Source of the DNA: Eledone cirrhosa
Lineage: Eukaryota > Mollusca > Cephalopoda > Octopoda > Eledonidae
DNA: 64,000 bases
Direction of reading: 5' to 3'
Assembly: GCA_964016885.1 (NCBI GenBank)
Contig: OZ024744.1
Location: 24,474,798 to 24,538,797 of the forward strand
The notes below the pieces were generated by a model. It made no database searches and was not told the DNA's origin. It saw only the letters and a list, made by a program, of their open reading frames with translations. Shown here piece after piece: positions 42,699-55,979 of the stretch. The translations under genes and the position numbers were made by a program. Within the stretch, counting starts at the first letter, position 1. Each line of letters starts with the position of its first letter.

Positions 42699-45600
42699 TT
42701 ATCAACTGTTGAATCTTAAGATAAAACTCGTTTTAACAACTGTTGAATCTTAAGAACTGGCTCGTTTTTACAACACTTGTATCTTATCATAAAACTCGTT
42801 TTAACAACAGTTGATCCTTAAGAACTGACTCGTTTTAACAACAGTTGAATCTTAAAGTAAACTCGTTTTAACAACAGTCGAATCTTAAGAACTGTCTCGT
42901 TTTAACAACAGTTGAATCTGAAGAACTGACTCGTTTTAACAACAGTTGAATCTGAACATAAAACTCGTTTTAACAACAGTTGAATCTTAAGAACTGACTC
43001 GTTTTAACAACACTTGTGACTTATGATAAAACTCGTTTTACCAACAGTTGAATCTTATGATAAAACTCGTTTTAACAACAGTTGCATTTTAAGATCAAAC
43101 AACAGTTGAATCTTAAGAACTGACTCGTTTTAACAACAGTTGAATCTTAAGAGAAAATTCGTTTTAACAACAGCTAAATCTTAAGAACTGACTCGTTTTA
43201 ACAACAGTTGAATCTTATGATAACACTCGTTTTAACAACAGTTGCATTTTAAGTTAAAACTGGTTTTAACAACAGTTGAATCTTAAGAACTGACTCGTTT
43301 TAACAACAGTTGAATCTTAAGATAAAACTCGTTTTAACAACAGTTGAATATTAAGATAAGACTCTTATAACAACAGTTGATTCTTAAGAAATTACTCGTT
43401 TTTACAACAGTTGAATCTTAAGAACTGATTCGTTTCAACAACAGTTGAATCTTAAGAACTGACTCGTTTTAACAACAGTTGCATTTTAAGATAAAACTGG
43501 TTCTTACAACAGTTGAATCTGAAGAACTGACTCGTTTTCACAACAGTTGAATCATAAGAACTGATTCGTTTTAACAACAGTTGAATCTGAAGAACTGACT
43601 CGTTTTAACAACAGTTGAATCTGAAGAACTGACTCGTTTTATCAACTGTTGAATCTTAAGATAAAACTCGTTTAACAACTGTTGAATCTTAAGAACTGGC
43701 TCGTTTTTACAACACTTGTATATAATGATAAAACTCGTTTTAACAACAGTTGATCCTTAAGAACTGACTCGTTTTAACAATAGTTGAATCTTAAAGTAAA
43801 ACTCGTTTTAACAACAGTCGAATCTTAAGAACTGTCTCGTTTTAATAACAGTTGAATCTGAAGAACTGACTCGTTTTAACAACAGTTGAATCTGAACATA
43901 AAAATCGTTTTAACAACAGTTGAATTTTAAGAACTGACTAGTTTTAACAACACTTGTAACTTATGATAAAAGTCGTTTTACCTACAGTTGAATCTTATGA
44001 TAAAACTCGTTTTAACAACAGTTGCATTTTAAGTTCAAACTGGTTTTAACAACAGTTGAATCTTTAGAACAGTCTCGTTTTAATAACAGTTGAATCTTAA
44101 AATAAACTGGTTTTAACACCAGTTGAATCTTAAGAACTGACTCGTTTTAATAACACTTTAATCTTATGATAAAACTCGTTTTAACACCAGTTGAATCTTA
44201 AGAACTTACTCGTTTTAACAACAGTTGAATCTTAAGAGAAAATTCGTTTTAACAACAGCTAAATCTTAAGAACTGACTCGTTTTAACAACAGTTGAATCT
44301 TATGATAACACTCGTGTTAACAACAGTTGCATTTTAAGTTAAAACTGGTTTTAACAACAGTTGAATGTTAAGAACTGACTCGTTTTAACAACAGTTGAAT
44401 CTTAAGAGAAAATTCGTTTTAACAACAGCTGAATCTTAAGAACTGACTCTTTTTAACAACAGTTGAATCTCATGATAAAACTCGTTTAACAGTTGCATTT
44501 TAAGAGAAAACTGGTTTTAACAACAGTTGAATCTTAAGAACTGACTCGTTTTAATAACACTTTAATCTTATGATAAAACTCGTTTTAACAAGAGTTGAAT
44601 CTTAAGAACTGACTCGTTTTAACAACAGTTGAATTTTAATATAAAACTTGTTTTAACAACTTTTGAGTATTAAGATAAGACTCGTTATAACAACAGTTGA
44701 TTCTTAAGAAATTACTCGTTTTTACAACAGTTGAATCTTAAGATAAAACTCGTTATAACAACAGTTGATTCTTAAGAAATTACTCCTTTTTACAACAGTT
44801 GAATCTTAAGATAAATCTCGCTTTAAGAACAGTTTAATGTTAAGAACTGACTTGTTTTAACAACAGTTGAATCTTAAGAACTGATTCGTTTTAACAACAG
44901 TTGCATTTTAAGATAAAACTGGTTTTTTCAACAGTTGAATCTGAAGAACTGACTCGTTTTAACAACAGTTGAATCTGAAGAACTGACTCGTTTTATCAAC
45001 AGTTGAATCTGAAGATAAACTCGTTTTAACAACAGTTGAATCTTAAGAACTCACTCGTTTTAACAACACTTGTATCTTATGATAAAACTGGTTTTAACAA
45101 CAGTTGAAACTTATGATAAAACTCGTTTTAATAACAGTTGCATTTTAAGATAAAACTGGTTTTAACAACAGTTGAATCTGAAGAACTGACTCGTTTGAAC
45201 AACAGTTGAATCTTAAGAACTGACTCGTTTTAACAACAGTTGATTCTTAAAATAAAACTATTTTTAACAACAGTTGAATCTTAAAATAAATCTGGTTTTA
45301 ATAACAGTTGAATCTTAAGAACTGACTCGTTTTAAGAACACTTTATTCGCATGATAAAACTCGATATAACAACAGTTGATTCTTAAGAAATTACTCGTTT
45401 TAACAATAGTTGAATCTTAAGATAAAACTCGTTTTAACAACAGTTGAATCTTTAGAACTGAATCGTTTTAATAACAGTTGAATCTTAAAATAAAACTCGT
45501 TTTAACAACAGTTGAATCTTAAGAACTGTCTCGTGTTAACAACAGTTGAATCTTAAGATAAAATCTGTTTTAACAACAGTTGAAAGTTAAGAACTGACTC

Positions 45601-45715
45601 GTTTTAACAACAGTTGAATCTTAAAATAAAAATGGTTATAACAACAGTTGAATCTTAAGAACTGACTCGTCTTAACAACAGTTGAATCTTAAGAACTGAT
45701 TCGTGTTAACAACAG
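41351..45715 (+). repeat. 4.5-kb-type unit, shortened copy (4,365 bp)
   Basis: This is the interval between two copies of the marker ATGAATCTTTAGAACAG. It is 135 bp shorter than the 4,500-bp unit, and the whole difference is explained: 68 bp missing near 42048 (shared with 35749), 33 bp near 43461 where the ATCTAAGAACTG monomer is skipped, and 34 bp near 44960 where the TTTTCACAACAG monomer is skipped. It also has a private change, TATATAATGATAAAAC at about 43720. The unit therefore changes by loss of whole monomers. Confidence 0.82.
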
Positions 45716-47424
45716 ATGAATCTTTAGAACAGTCTCATTTTAATAACAGTTGAATCTTAAAATAAACTGGTTTTAACACCAGTTGAATGTTAAGAACTGA
45801 CTCGTTTTAATAACACTTTAATCTTATGATAAAACTCGTTTTAACACCAGTTGAATCTTAAGAACTTACTCGTTTTAACAACAGTTGAATCTTAAGAGAA
45901 AATTCGTTTTAACAACAGCTAAATCTTAAGAACTGACTCGTTTTAACAACAGTTGAATCTTATGATGACACTCGTGTTAACAACAGTTGCATTTTAAGTT
46001 AAAACTGGTTTTAACAACAGTTGAATCTTAAGAACTGCCTCTTGTTAACAACAGTTGAATCTTAAGATAAAACTCGTTTTAACAACAGTTGAATATTAAA
46101 ATAAGACTCTTATAACAACAGTTGATTCTTAAGAAATTACTCGTTTTTACAACAGTTGAATCTTAAGAACTGACTCATTCAACAACAGTTGAATCTTAAG
46201 ATAAAACTCGTTTTAACAACAGTTGATTCTTAAGACTGACTCGTTTTAACAACAGTTGAATCTTAAGAACTGACTTGTTTTAACAACAGTTGAATCTAAG
46301 AACTGACTCGTTTTAACAACAGTTGCATTTTAAGATAAAACTGGTTCTTACAACAGTTGAATCTGAAGAACTGACTCGTTTTCACAACAGTTGAATCTTA
46401 AGAATTGACTCGTTTTAACAACAGTTGAATCTGAAGAACTGACTCGTTTTATCAACAGTTGAATCTGATGATAAAACTCGTTTTAACAACAGTTGAATCT
46501 CAAGAACTGACTCGTTTTAACAACACTTGTAACTTATGATAAAACACGTTTTAACAACAGTTGAATCTTAAGAAATGACTCGTTTTAACAAGAGTTGAAT
46601 CTTTAGAACTGAATCGTTTTAATAACAGTTGAATCTTAACATAAAACTCGTGTTAGCAACAGTTGAATCTTAAGAGAAAATTCGTTTTAACAGCAGATAA
46701 TTCTTAAGAACTGACTCGGTTTAACAACAGTTAAATCGTATGATAAAACTCGTTTAACAGTTGCATTTTAAGATAAAACTGGTTTTACAACAGTTGAATC
46801 ATAAGAACTGACTCGTTTTAATAACACTTTAATCTCAAGATAAAACTCGTTTTAACAACAGTCGAAACGTATGATAAAACTTGTTTTAACAACCGTTGCA
46901 TTTTAAGATAAAACTGGTTTTAACAACAGTTGAATCTTAAGAACTGACTCGTTATAACAACAGTTGAATTTTAAGATAAAACTCGTTTTAACAACAGTTG
47001 AATCTTAAGAAATGACTCGGTTTAACAACACTTGTAACTTATGATAAAACTCGTTTTAACAAAAGTTGAACCTTAAGAACTGACTCGTTTTAACAACAAT
47101 TGAATCTGAAGATAAAACTCGTTTTACAACAGTCGAATCTTAAGAACTGTCTCGTTTTAACAACAGTTGACTCTTATGATAAAACTCGTTTTAACAACAG
47201 TTGCATTTTAAGTTCAAACTGGTTTTAACAACAGTTGAATCTTAAGAACTGACTCGTTTTAACAACAGTTGAATCTTAATAGATAATCCGTTTTAACAAC
47301 AGCTGAATCTTATGATAACACTCGTTTTAAAAACAGTTGAATCATAAGAACTGATTGTTTTAACAACAGTTGAGTCTGAAGAACTGACTCATTTTAACAA
47401 CAGTTGAATCTGAAGAACTGACTC

Positions 47425-47526
47425 GTTTTAACAACAGTTGAATCTTAAAGTAAAGCTCGTTTTAAGAACAGTCGAATCTTAAGAACTGTCTCGTTTTAAC
47501 AACGGTTGAATCTGAAGAACTGACTC
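47425..47526 (+). repeat. 102-bp trimer, copy 1
   Basis: Three monomers (AAAGTAAAGCTC, then TTTAAGAACAGTCG, then AACAACGGTTG with GAACTGACTC) are followed immediately by a second copy that is identical as read. The AACAACGG change in both copies shows they share a very recent origin. It is the smallest clear duplication in the window, exactly 3 x 34 bp. Confidence 0.9.
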
Positions 47527-47628
47527 GTTTTAACAACAGTTGAATCTTAAAGTAAAGCTCGTTTTAAGAACAGTCGAATCTTAAGAACTGTCTCGTTTTA
47601 ACAACGGTTGAATCTGAAGAACTGACTC
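47527..47628 (+). repeat. 102-bp trimer, copy 2
   Basis: This is the direct tandem repeat of 47425-47526, offset exactly 102 bp. The next monomers (GAACATAAAACTCG) continue the order seen elsewhere after a single copy of this trimer (for example 13230-13330), so the duplication is local to this site. Confidence 0.9.
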
Positions 47629-48277
47629 GTTTTAACAACAGTTGAATCTGAACATAAAACTCGTTTTAACAACAGTTGAATCTTAAAAACTGACTCGTTT
47701 TAACAACACTTGTAACTTATGATAAAACTCGTTTTACCAACAGTTGAATCTTATGATAAAACTCGTTTTAACAACAGTTGCATTTTAAGATCAAACTGGT
47801 TTTAACAACAGTTGAATCTTAAGAACTGACTCGTTTTAACAACAGTTGAATCTTAAAATAAACTGTTTTTAACACCAGTTGAATGTTAAGAACTGACTCG
47901 TTTTAATAACACTTTAATCTTATGATAAAACTCGTTTTAACACCAGTTGAATCTTAAGAACTTACTCGTTTTAACAACAGTTGAATCTTAAGAGAAAATT
48001 CGTTTTAACAACAGCTAAATCTTAAGAACTGACTCGTTTTAACAACAGTTGAATCTTATGATAACACTCGTGTTAACAGCAGTTGCATTTTAAGTTAAAA
48101 CTGGTTTTAACAACAGTTGAATCTTAAGAACTGACTCGTTTTAACAACAGTTGAATCTTAAGATGAAACTCGTTATAACAACAGTTGAATATTAAAATAA
48201 GACTCTTATAACAACAGTTGATTCTTAAGAAATTACTCGTTTTTACAACAGTTGAATCTTAAGAACTGACTCGTTTC

Positions 48278-50314
48278 AACAACAGTTGAATCTTAAGATA
48301 AAACTCGTTCTAACAACAGTTGATTCTTAAGATTGACTCGTTTTAACAACAGTTGAATCTTAAGAACTGACTTGTTTTAACAACAGTTGAATCTAAGAAC
48401 TGACTCGTTTTAACAACAGTTGCATTTTAAGATAAAACTGGTTCTTACAACAGTTGAATCTGAAGAACTGACTCGTTTTATCAACAGTTGAATCTGATGA
48501 TAAAACTCGTTTTAACAACAGTTGAATCTCAAGAACTGACTCGTTTTAACAAAACTATTAACTTATGATAAAACTCGTTTTAACAACAGTTGAATCTTAA
48601 GAAATGACTCGTTTTAACAAGAGTTGAATCTTTAGAACTGAATCGTTTTATTTTAATAACAGTTGAATCTTAACATAAAACTCGTGTTAGCAACAGTTGA
48701 ATCTTAAGAGAAAATTCCTTTTAACAGCAGATAATTCTTAAGAACTGACTCGGTTTAACAACAGTTAAATCTTATGATAAAACTCGTTTAACAGTTGCAT
48801 TTTAAGATAAAACTGGTTTTACAACAGTTGAATCTTAAGAACTGACTCGTTTTAATAACACTTTAATCTTAAGATAAAACTCGTTTTAACAACAGTCGAA
48901 ACGTATGATAAACTCGTTTTAACAACAGTTGAATCTTAAGAACTGACTCTTTTTATTAACACTTTAATCTTATGATAAAACTCGTTTTAACAACAGTTGA
49001 ATCTTAAGAACTGACTCGTTATAACAACAGTTGAATTTTAAGATAAAACTCGTTTTAACAACAGTTGAATCTTAAGAAATGACTCGTTTTAACAACACTT
49101 GTAACTTATGATAAAAGTCGTTTTAACAACAATTGAACCTTAAGAACTGACTCGTTTTTACGACAGTTGAATTTTAAGAGAAAATTCGTTTTAACAACAG
49201 TCGAATCTTAAGAACTGTCTGGTTTTAACAACAGTTGAATCTTATGATAAAACTCGATTTAACAACAGTTGCCTTTTAAGATAAAACTACTTTTAACAAC
49301 AGTTGAATCTTAAGAACTGACTCGCTTTAACAACAGTTGAATCTGAAGAACTGACTCGTTTTAACAACAGTTGAATCTTAATAGATAATCCGTTTTAACA
49401 ACAGCTGAATCTTATGATAACACTCGTTTTAAAAACAGTTGAATCATAAGAACTGATTCGTTTTAACAACAGTTGAGTCTGAAGAACTGACACGTTTTAA
49501 CAACAGTTGAATCTGAAGAACTGACTCGTTTTATCAACTGTTGAATCTTAAGATAAGAACTCGTTTTAACAACTGTTGAATCTTAAGAACTGGCTCGTTT
49601 TTACAACACTTGTATCTTATGATAAAACTCGTTTTAACAACAGTTGAACCTTAAGAACTGACTCGTTTTAACAACAGTTGAATCTTAAAGTAAAACTCGT
49701 TTTAACAACAGTCGAATCTTAAGAACTGTCTCGTTTTAACAACAGTTGAATCTGAAGAACTGACTCGTTTTAACAACAGTTGAATCTGAACATAAAACTC
49801 GTTTTAACAACAGTTGAATCTTAAGAACTGACTCGTTTTAACAACACTTGTAACTTATGATAAAACTCGTTTTACCAACAGTTGAATCTTAAAATAAAAC
49901 TGGTTATAACAACACTTGAATCTTAAGAACTGACTCGTCTTAACAACAGTTGAATCTTAAGAACTGATTCGTGTTAACAACAGATGAATCTTTAGAACAG
50001 TCTCATTTTAATAACAGTTGAATCTTAAAATAAACTGGTTTTAACACCAGTTGAATCTTAAGAACTGACTCGTTTTAATAACACTTTAATCTTATGATAA
50101 AACTCGTTTTAACACCAGTTGAATCTTAAGAACTTACTCGTTTTAACAACAGTTGAATCTTAAGAGAAAATTCGTTTTAACAACAGCTAAATCTTAAGAA
50201 CTGACTCGTTTTAACAACAGTTGAATCTTATGATGACACTCGTGTTAACAACAGTTGCATTTTAAGTTAAAACTGGTTTTAACAACAGTTGAATCTTAAG
50301 AACTGCCTCGTTTT
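48278..50314 (+). repeat. Higher-order unit R5, copy 1 (2,037 bp)
   Basis: This is the left copy of a 2,037-bp tandem pair (about 60 monomers). Landmarks at the same offset: GTTCTAACAACAG (48307/50344), AAAACTATTAAC (48551/50588), the 5-bp TTTTA insertion (48645/50682) and the marker ATGAATCTTTAGAACAG (49984/52021). Small private differences include CTTTTTATTAACAC near 48950 and AATTCCTTTTAAC near 48715. The left limit is the GTTTCAAC/GTTTTAAC mismatch at 48277. Confidence 0.85.
48645..48683 (+). repeat. 39-bp monomer with 5-bp insertion
   Basis: This monomer starts GTTTTATTTTAATAACAG, with an extra TTTTA compared with the usual GTTTTAATAACAG, which makes it 39 bp. It probably arose by slippage on the TTTTA. 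The same insertion sits 2,037 bp downstream at 50682 and supports the R5 duplication. Confidence 0.85.
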
Positions 50315-52351
50315 AACAACAGTTGAATCTTAAGATAAAACTCGTTCTAACAACAGTTGATTCTTAAGATTGACTCGTTTTAACAACAGTTGAATCTTAA
50401 GAACTGACTTGTTTTAACAACAGTTGAATCTAAGAACTGACTCGTTTTAACAACAGTTGCATTTTAAGATAAAACTGGTTCTTACAACAGTTGAATCTGA
50501 AGAACTGACTCGTTTTATCAACAGTTGAATCTGATGATAAAACTCGTTTTAACAACAGTTGAATCTCAAGAACTGACTCGTTTTAACAAAACTATTAACT
50601 TATGATAAAACTCGTTTTAACAACAGTTGAATCTTAAGAAATGACTCGTTTTAACAAGAGTTGAATCTTTAGAACTGAATCGTTTTATTTTAATAACAGT
50701 TGAATCTTAACATAAAACTCGTGTTAGCAACAGTTGAATCTTAAGAGAAAATTCGTTTTAACAGCAGATAATTCTTAAGAACTGACTCGGTTTAACAACA
50801 GTTAAATCTTATGATAAAACTCGTTTAACAGTTGCATTTTAAGATAAAACTGGTTTTACAACAGTTGAATCTTAAGAACTGACTCGTTTTAATAACACTT
50901 TAATCTTAAGATAAAACTCGTTTTAACAACAGTCGAAACGTATGATAAACTCGTTTTAACAACAGTTGAATCTTAAGAACTGACTCTTTTTAATAACACT
51001 TTAATCTTATGATAAAACTCGTTTTAACAACAGTTGAATCTTAAGAACTGACTCGTTATAACAACAGTTGAATTTTAAGATAAAACTCGTTTTAACAACA
51101 GTTGAATCTTAAGAAATGACTCGTTTTAACAACACTTGTAACTTATGATAAAAGTCGTTTTAACAACAATTGAACCTTAAGAACTGACTCGTTTTTACGA
51201 CAGTTGAATTTTAAGAGAAAATTCGTTTTAACAACAGTCGAATCTTAAGAACTGTCTGGTTTTAACAACAGTTGAATCTTATGATAAAACTCGATTTAAC
51301 AACAGTTGCCTTTTAAGATAAAACTACTTTTAACAACAGTTGAATCTTAAGAACTGACTCGCTTTAACAACAGTTGAATCTGAAGAACTGACTCGTTTTA
51401 ACAACAGTTGAATCTTAATAGATAATCCGTTTTAACAACAGCTGAATCTTATGATAACACTCGTTTTAAAAACAGTTGAATCATAAGAACTGATTCGTTT
51501 TAACAACAGTTGAGTCTGAAGAACTGACACGTTTTAACAACAGTTGAATCTGAAGAACTGACTCGTTTTATCAACTGTTGAATCTTAAGATAAGAACTCG
51601 TTTTAACAACTGTTGAATCTTAAGAACTGGCTCGTTTTTACAACACTTGTATCTTATGATAAAACTCGTTTTAACAACAGTTGAACCTTAAGAACTGACT
51701 CGTTTTAACAACAGTTGAATCTTAAAGTAAAACTCGTTTTAACAACAGTCGAATCTTAAGAACTGTCTCGTTCTAACAACAGTTGAATCTGAAGAACTGA
51801 CTCGTTTTAACAACAGTTGAATCTGAACATAAAACTCGTTTTAACAACAGTTGAATCTTAAGAACTGACTCGTTTTAACAACACTTGTAACTTATGATAA
51901 AACTCGTTTTACCAACAGTTGAATCTTAAAATAAAACTGGTTATAACAACAGTTGAATCTTAAGAACTGACTCGTCTTAACAACAGTTGAATCTTAAGAA
52001 CTGATTCGTGTTAACAACAGATGAATCTTTAGAACAGTCTCATTTTAATAACAGTTGAATCTTAAAATAAACTGGTTTTAACACCAGTTGAATCTTAAGA
52101 ACTGACTCGTTTTAATAACACTTTAATCTTATGATAAAACTCGTTTTAACACCAGTTGAATCTTAAGAACTTACTCGTTTTAACAACAGTTGAATCTTAA
52201 GAGAAAATTCGTTTTAACAACAGCTAAATCTTAAGAACTGACTCGTTTTAACAACAGTTGAATCTTATGATGACACTCGTGTTAACAACAGTTGCATTTT
52301 AAGTTAAAACTGGTTTTAACAACAGTTGAATCTTAAGAACTGCCTCGTTTT
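50315..52351 (+). repeat. Higher-order unit R5, copy 2 (2,037 bp)
   Basis: This is the second copy of the 2,037-bp unit. It restores CTTTTTAATAACAC and AATTCGTTTTAAC where copy 1 has private changes, and has its own CTCGTTCTAACAACAG near 51771. Similarity runs about 30 bp beyond its end before copy 2 meets a standard GTTTTAAC. Its right end overlaps the start of the next tandem pair. Confidence 0.85.
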
Positions 52352-54006
52352 AACAACAGTTGAATCTTAAGATAAAACTCGTTTTAACAACAGTTGAATA
52401 TTAAAATAAGACTCTTATAACAACAGTTGATTCTTAAGAAATTACTCGTTTTTACAACAGTTGAATCTTAAGAACTGACTCATTCAACAACAGTTGAATC
52501 TTAAGATAAAACTCGTTTTAACAACAGTTGATTCTTAAGACTGACTCGTTTTAACAACAGTTGAATCTTAAGAACTGACTTGTTTTAACAACAGTTGAAT
52601 CTAAGAACTGACTCGTTTTAACAACAGTTGCATTTTAAGATAAAACTGGTTCTTACAACAGTTGAATCTGAAGAACTGACTCGTTTTCACAACAGTTGAA
52701 TCTTAAGAATTGACTCGTTTTAACAACAGTTGAATCTGAAGAACTGACTCGTTTTATCAACAGTTGAATCTGATGATAAAACTCGTTTTAACAACAGTTG
52801 AATCTCAAGAACTGACTCGTTTTAACAACACTTGTAACTTATGATAAAACTCGTTTTAACAACAGTTGAATCTTAAGAAATGACTCGTTTTAATAAGAGT
52901 TGAATCTTTAGAACTGAATCGTTTTAATAACAGTTGAATCTTAACATAAAACTCGTGTTAGCAACAGTTGAATCTTAAGAGAAAATTCGTTTTAACAGCA
53001 GATAATTCTTAAGAACTGACTCGGTTTAACAACAGTTAAATCGTATGATAAAACTCGTTTAACAGTTGCATTTTAAGATAAAACTGGTTTTACAACAGTT
53101 GAATCTTAAGAACTGACTCGTTTTAATAACACTTTAATCTTAAGATAAAACTCGTTTTAACAACAGTTGAAACGTATGATAAAACTCGTTTTAACAACAG
53201 TTGCATTTTAAGATAAAACTGGCTTTAACAACAGTTGAATCTTAAGAACTGACTCGTTATAACAACAATTGAATTTTAAGATAAAACTCGTTTTAACAAC
53301 AGTTGAATCTTAAGAAATTACTCGTTTTAACAACACTTGTAACTTATGATAAAACTCGTTTTAACAACAGTTGAACCTTAAGAACTGACTCGTTTTAACA
53401 ACAATTGAATCCGAAGATAAAACTCCTTTTAACAACAGTCGAATCTTAAGAACTGTGTCGTTTTAACAACAGTGGAATCTTATGATAAAACTCGATTTAA
53501 CAACAGTTGCATTTTAAGATAAAACTAGTTTTAACAACAGTTGAATCTTAAGAACTGACTCGTTTTAACAACAGTTGAATCTGAAGAACTGACTCGTTTT
53601 AACAACAGTTGAATCTTAATAGATAATCCGTTTTAACAACAGCTGAATCTTATGATATCACTCGTTTTAAAAACAGTTGAATCATAAGAACTGATTCGTT
53701 TTATCAACTGTTGAATCTTAAGATAAAACTCGTTTTAACAACTGTTGAATCTTAAGAACTGGCTCGTTTTTACAACACTTGTATCTTATGATAAAACTCG
53801 TTTTAACAAAAGTTGATCCTTAAGAACTGACTCGTTTTAACAACAGTTGAATCTTAAAGTAAAACTCGTTTTAACAACAGTCGAATCTTAAGAACTGTCT
53901 CGTTTTAATAACAGTTGAATCTGAAGAACTGACTCGTTTTAACAACACTTGTAACTTATGATAAAAGTCGTTTTACCTACAGTTGAATCTTATGATAAAA
54001 CTCGTT
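52282..54006 (+). repeat. Higher-order unit R6, copy 1 (1,725 bp)
   Basis: This is the left copy of a tandem pair (landmarks GAATATTAAAATAAG at 52396/54121 and GAAACGTATG at 53169/54894, offset 1,725). It is 136 bp shorter than copy 2 because two separate 68-bp dimers are missing, near 53701 (GATTCGTTTT joined directly to ATCAACTG) and near 53941. The left limit is the CGTGTTAAC/CGTTTTAAC mismatch at 52281/54006. Both copies share GATATCACTCG. Confidence 0.82.
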
Positions 54007-55867
54007 TTAACAACAGTTGCATTTTAAGTTAAAACTGGTTTTAACAACAGTTGAATCTTAAGAACTGCCTCGTTTTAACAACAGTTGAATCTTAAGATAA
54101 AACTCGTTTTAACAACAGTTGAATATTAAAATAAGACTCTTATAACAACAGTTGATTCTTAAGAAATTACTCGTTTTTACAACAGTTGAATCTTAAGAAC
54201 TGACTCATTCAACAACAGTTGAATCTTAAGATAAAACTCGTTTTAACAACAGTTGATTCTTAAGACTGACTCGTTTTAACAACAGTTGAATCTTAAGAAC
54301 TGACTTGTTTTAACAACAGTTGAATCTAAGAACTGACTCGTTTTAACAACAGTTGCATTTTAAGATAAAACTGGTTCTTACAACAGTTGAATCTGAAGAA
54401 CTGACTCGTTTTCACAACAGTTGAATCTTAAGAATTGACTCGTTTTAACAACAGTTGAATCTGAAGAACTGACTCGTTTTATCAACAGTTGAATCTGATG
54501 ATAAAACTCGTTTTAACAACAGTTGAATCTCAAGAACTGACTCGTTTTAACAACACTTGTAACTTATGATAAAACTCGTTTTAACAACAGTTGAATCTTA
54601 AGAAATGACTCGTTTTAATAAGAGTTGAATCTTTAGAACTGAATCGTTTTAATAACAGTTGAATCTTAACATAAAACTCGTGTTAGCAACAGTTGAATCT
54701 TAAGAGAAAATTCGTTTTAACAGCAGATAATTCTTAAGAACTGACTCGGTTTAACAACAGTTAAATCGTATGATAAAACTCGTTTAACAGTTGCATTTTA
54801 AGATAAAACTGGTTTTACAACAGTTGAATCTTAAGAACTGACTCGTTTTAATAACACTTTAATCTTAAGATAAAACTCGTTTTAACAACAGTTGAAACGT
54901 ATGATAAAACTCGTTTTAACAACAGTTGCATTTTAAGATAAAACTGGCTTTAACAACAGTTGAATCTTAAGAACTGACTCGTTATAACAACAGTTGAATT
55001 TTAAGATAAAACTCGTTTTAACAACAGTTGAATCTTAAGAAATTACTCGTTTTAACAACACTTGTAACTTATGATAAAACTCGTTTTAACAACAGTTGAA
55101 CCTTAAGAACTGACTCGTTTTAACAACAATTGAATCCGAAGATAAAACTCCTTTTAACAACAGTCGAATCTTAAGAACTGTGTCGTTTTAACAACAGTGG
55201 AATCTTATGATAAAACTCGATTTAACAACAGTTGCATTTTAAGATAAAACTAGTTTTAACAACAGTTGAATCTTAAGAACTGACTCGTTTTAACAACAGT
55301 TGAATCTGAAGAACTGACTCGTTTTAACAACAGTTGAATCTTAATAGATAATCCGTTTTAACAACAGCTGAATCTTATGATATCACTCGTTTTAAAAACA
55401 GTTGAATCATAAGAACTGATTCGTTTTAACAACAGTTGAATCTGAAGAACTGACTCGTTTTAACAACAGTTGAATCTGAAGAACTGACTCGTTTTATCAA
55501 CTGTTGAATCTTAAGATAAAACTCGTTTTAACAACTGTTGAATCTTAAGAACTGGCTCGTTTTTACAACACTTGTATCTTATGATAAAACTCGTTTTAAC
55601 AAAAGTTGATCCTTAAGAACTGACTCGTTTTAACAACAGTTGAATCTTAAAGTAAAACTCGTTTTAACAACAGTCGAATCTTAAGAACTGTCTCGTTTTA
55701 ATAACAGTTGAATCTGAAGAACTGACTCGTTTTAACAACAGTTGAATCTGAACATAAAAATCGTTTTAACAACAATTGAATCTTAAGAACTGACTCGTTT
55801 TAACAACACTTGTAACTTATGATAAAAGTCGTTTTACCTACAGTTGAATCTTATGATAAAACTCGTT
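54007..55867 (+). repeat. Higher-order unit R6, copy 2 (1,861 bp)
   Basis: This is the right copy of the pair, carrying both 68-bp dimers that copy 1 lacks (around 55426-55493 and 55734-55801). Past 55867 the sequence continues as AAGTTCAAACTGG, whereas after copy 1 it reads AAGTTAAAACTGG, which fixes the join. The content is mainly the older variants also seen at 46080-47870. Confidence 0.82.
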
Positions 55868-55979
55868 TTAACAACAGTTGCATTTTAAGTTCAAACTGGT
55901 TTTAACAACAGTTGAATCTTTAGAACAGTCTCGTTTTAATAACAGTTGAATCTTAAAATAAACTGGTTTTAACACCAGT

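Larger units (their letters stand above)
45716..48277 (+). repeat. Mixed older satellite segment
   Basis: This begins with the 4.5-kb marker at 45716 but from about 46060 switches to variants shared with 7330-8880: TTAAAATAAGACTC, GACTCATTCAACAACAG, CTCGTGTTAGCAACAG and GCAGATAATTC. The same stretch returns at 52384 (landmark GAATATTAAAATAAG at 46091 and 52396, 6,305 bp apart) and at 54121. Copies are less exact than in the blocks to the left, so this is probably an older arrangement brought next to younger units by exchange. It holds a fresh local trimer duplication at 47425-47628. Confidence 0.75.

Noticed and set aside
7321..55870. One single higher-order period for the whole array
   Set aside because: Marker spacings vary (6,913, 5,621, 4,500, 6,300, 4,432, 4,365, 2,037, 1,725 and 3,694 bp), so there is no uniform higher-order repeat. 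The data fit nested duplications.
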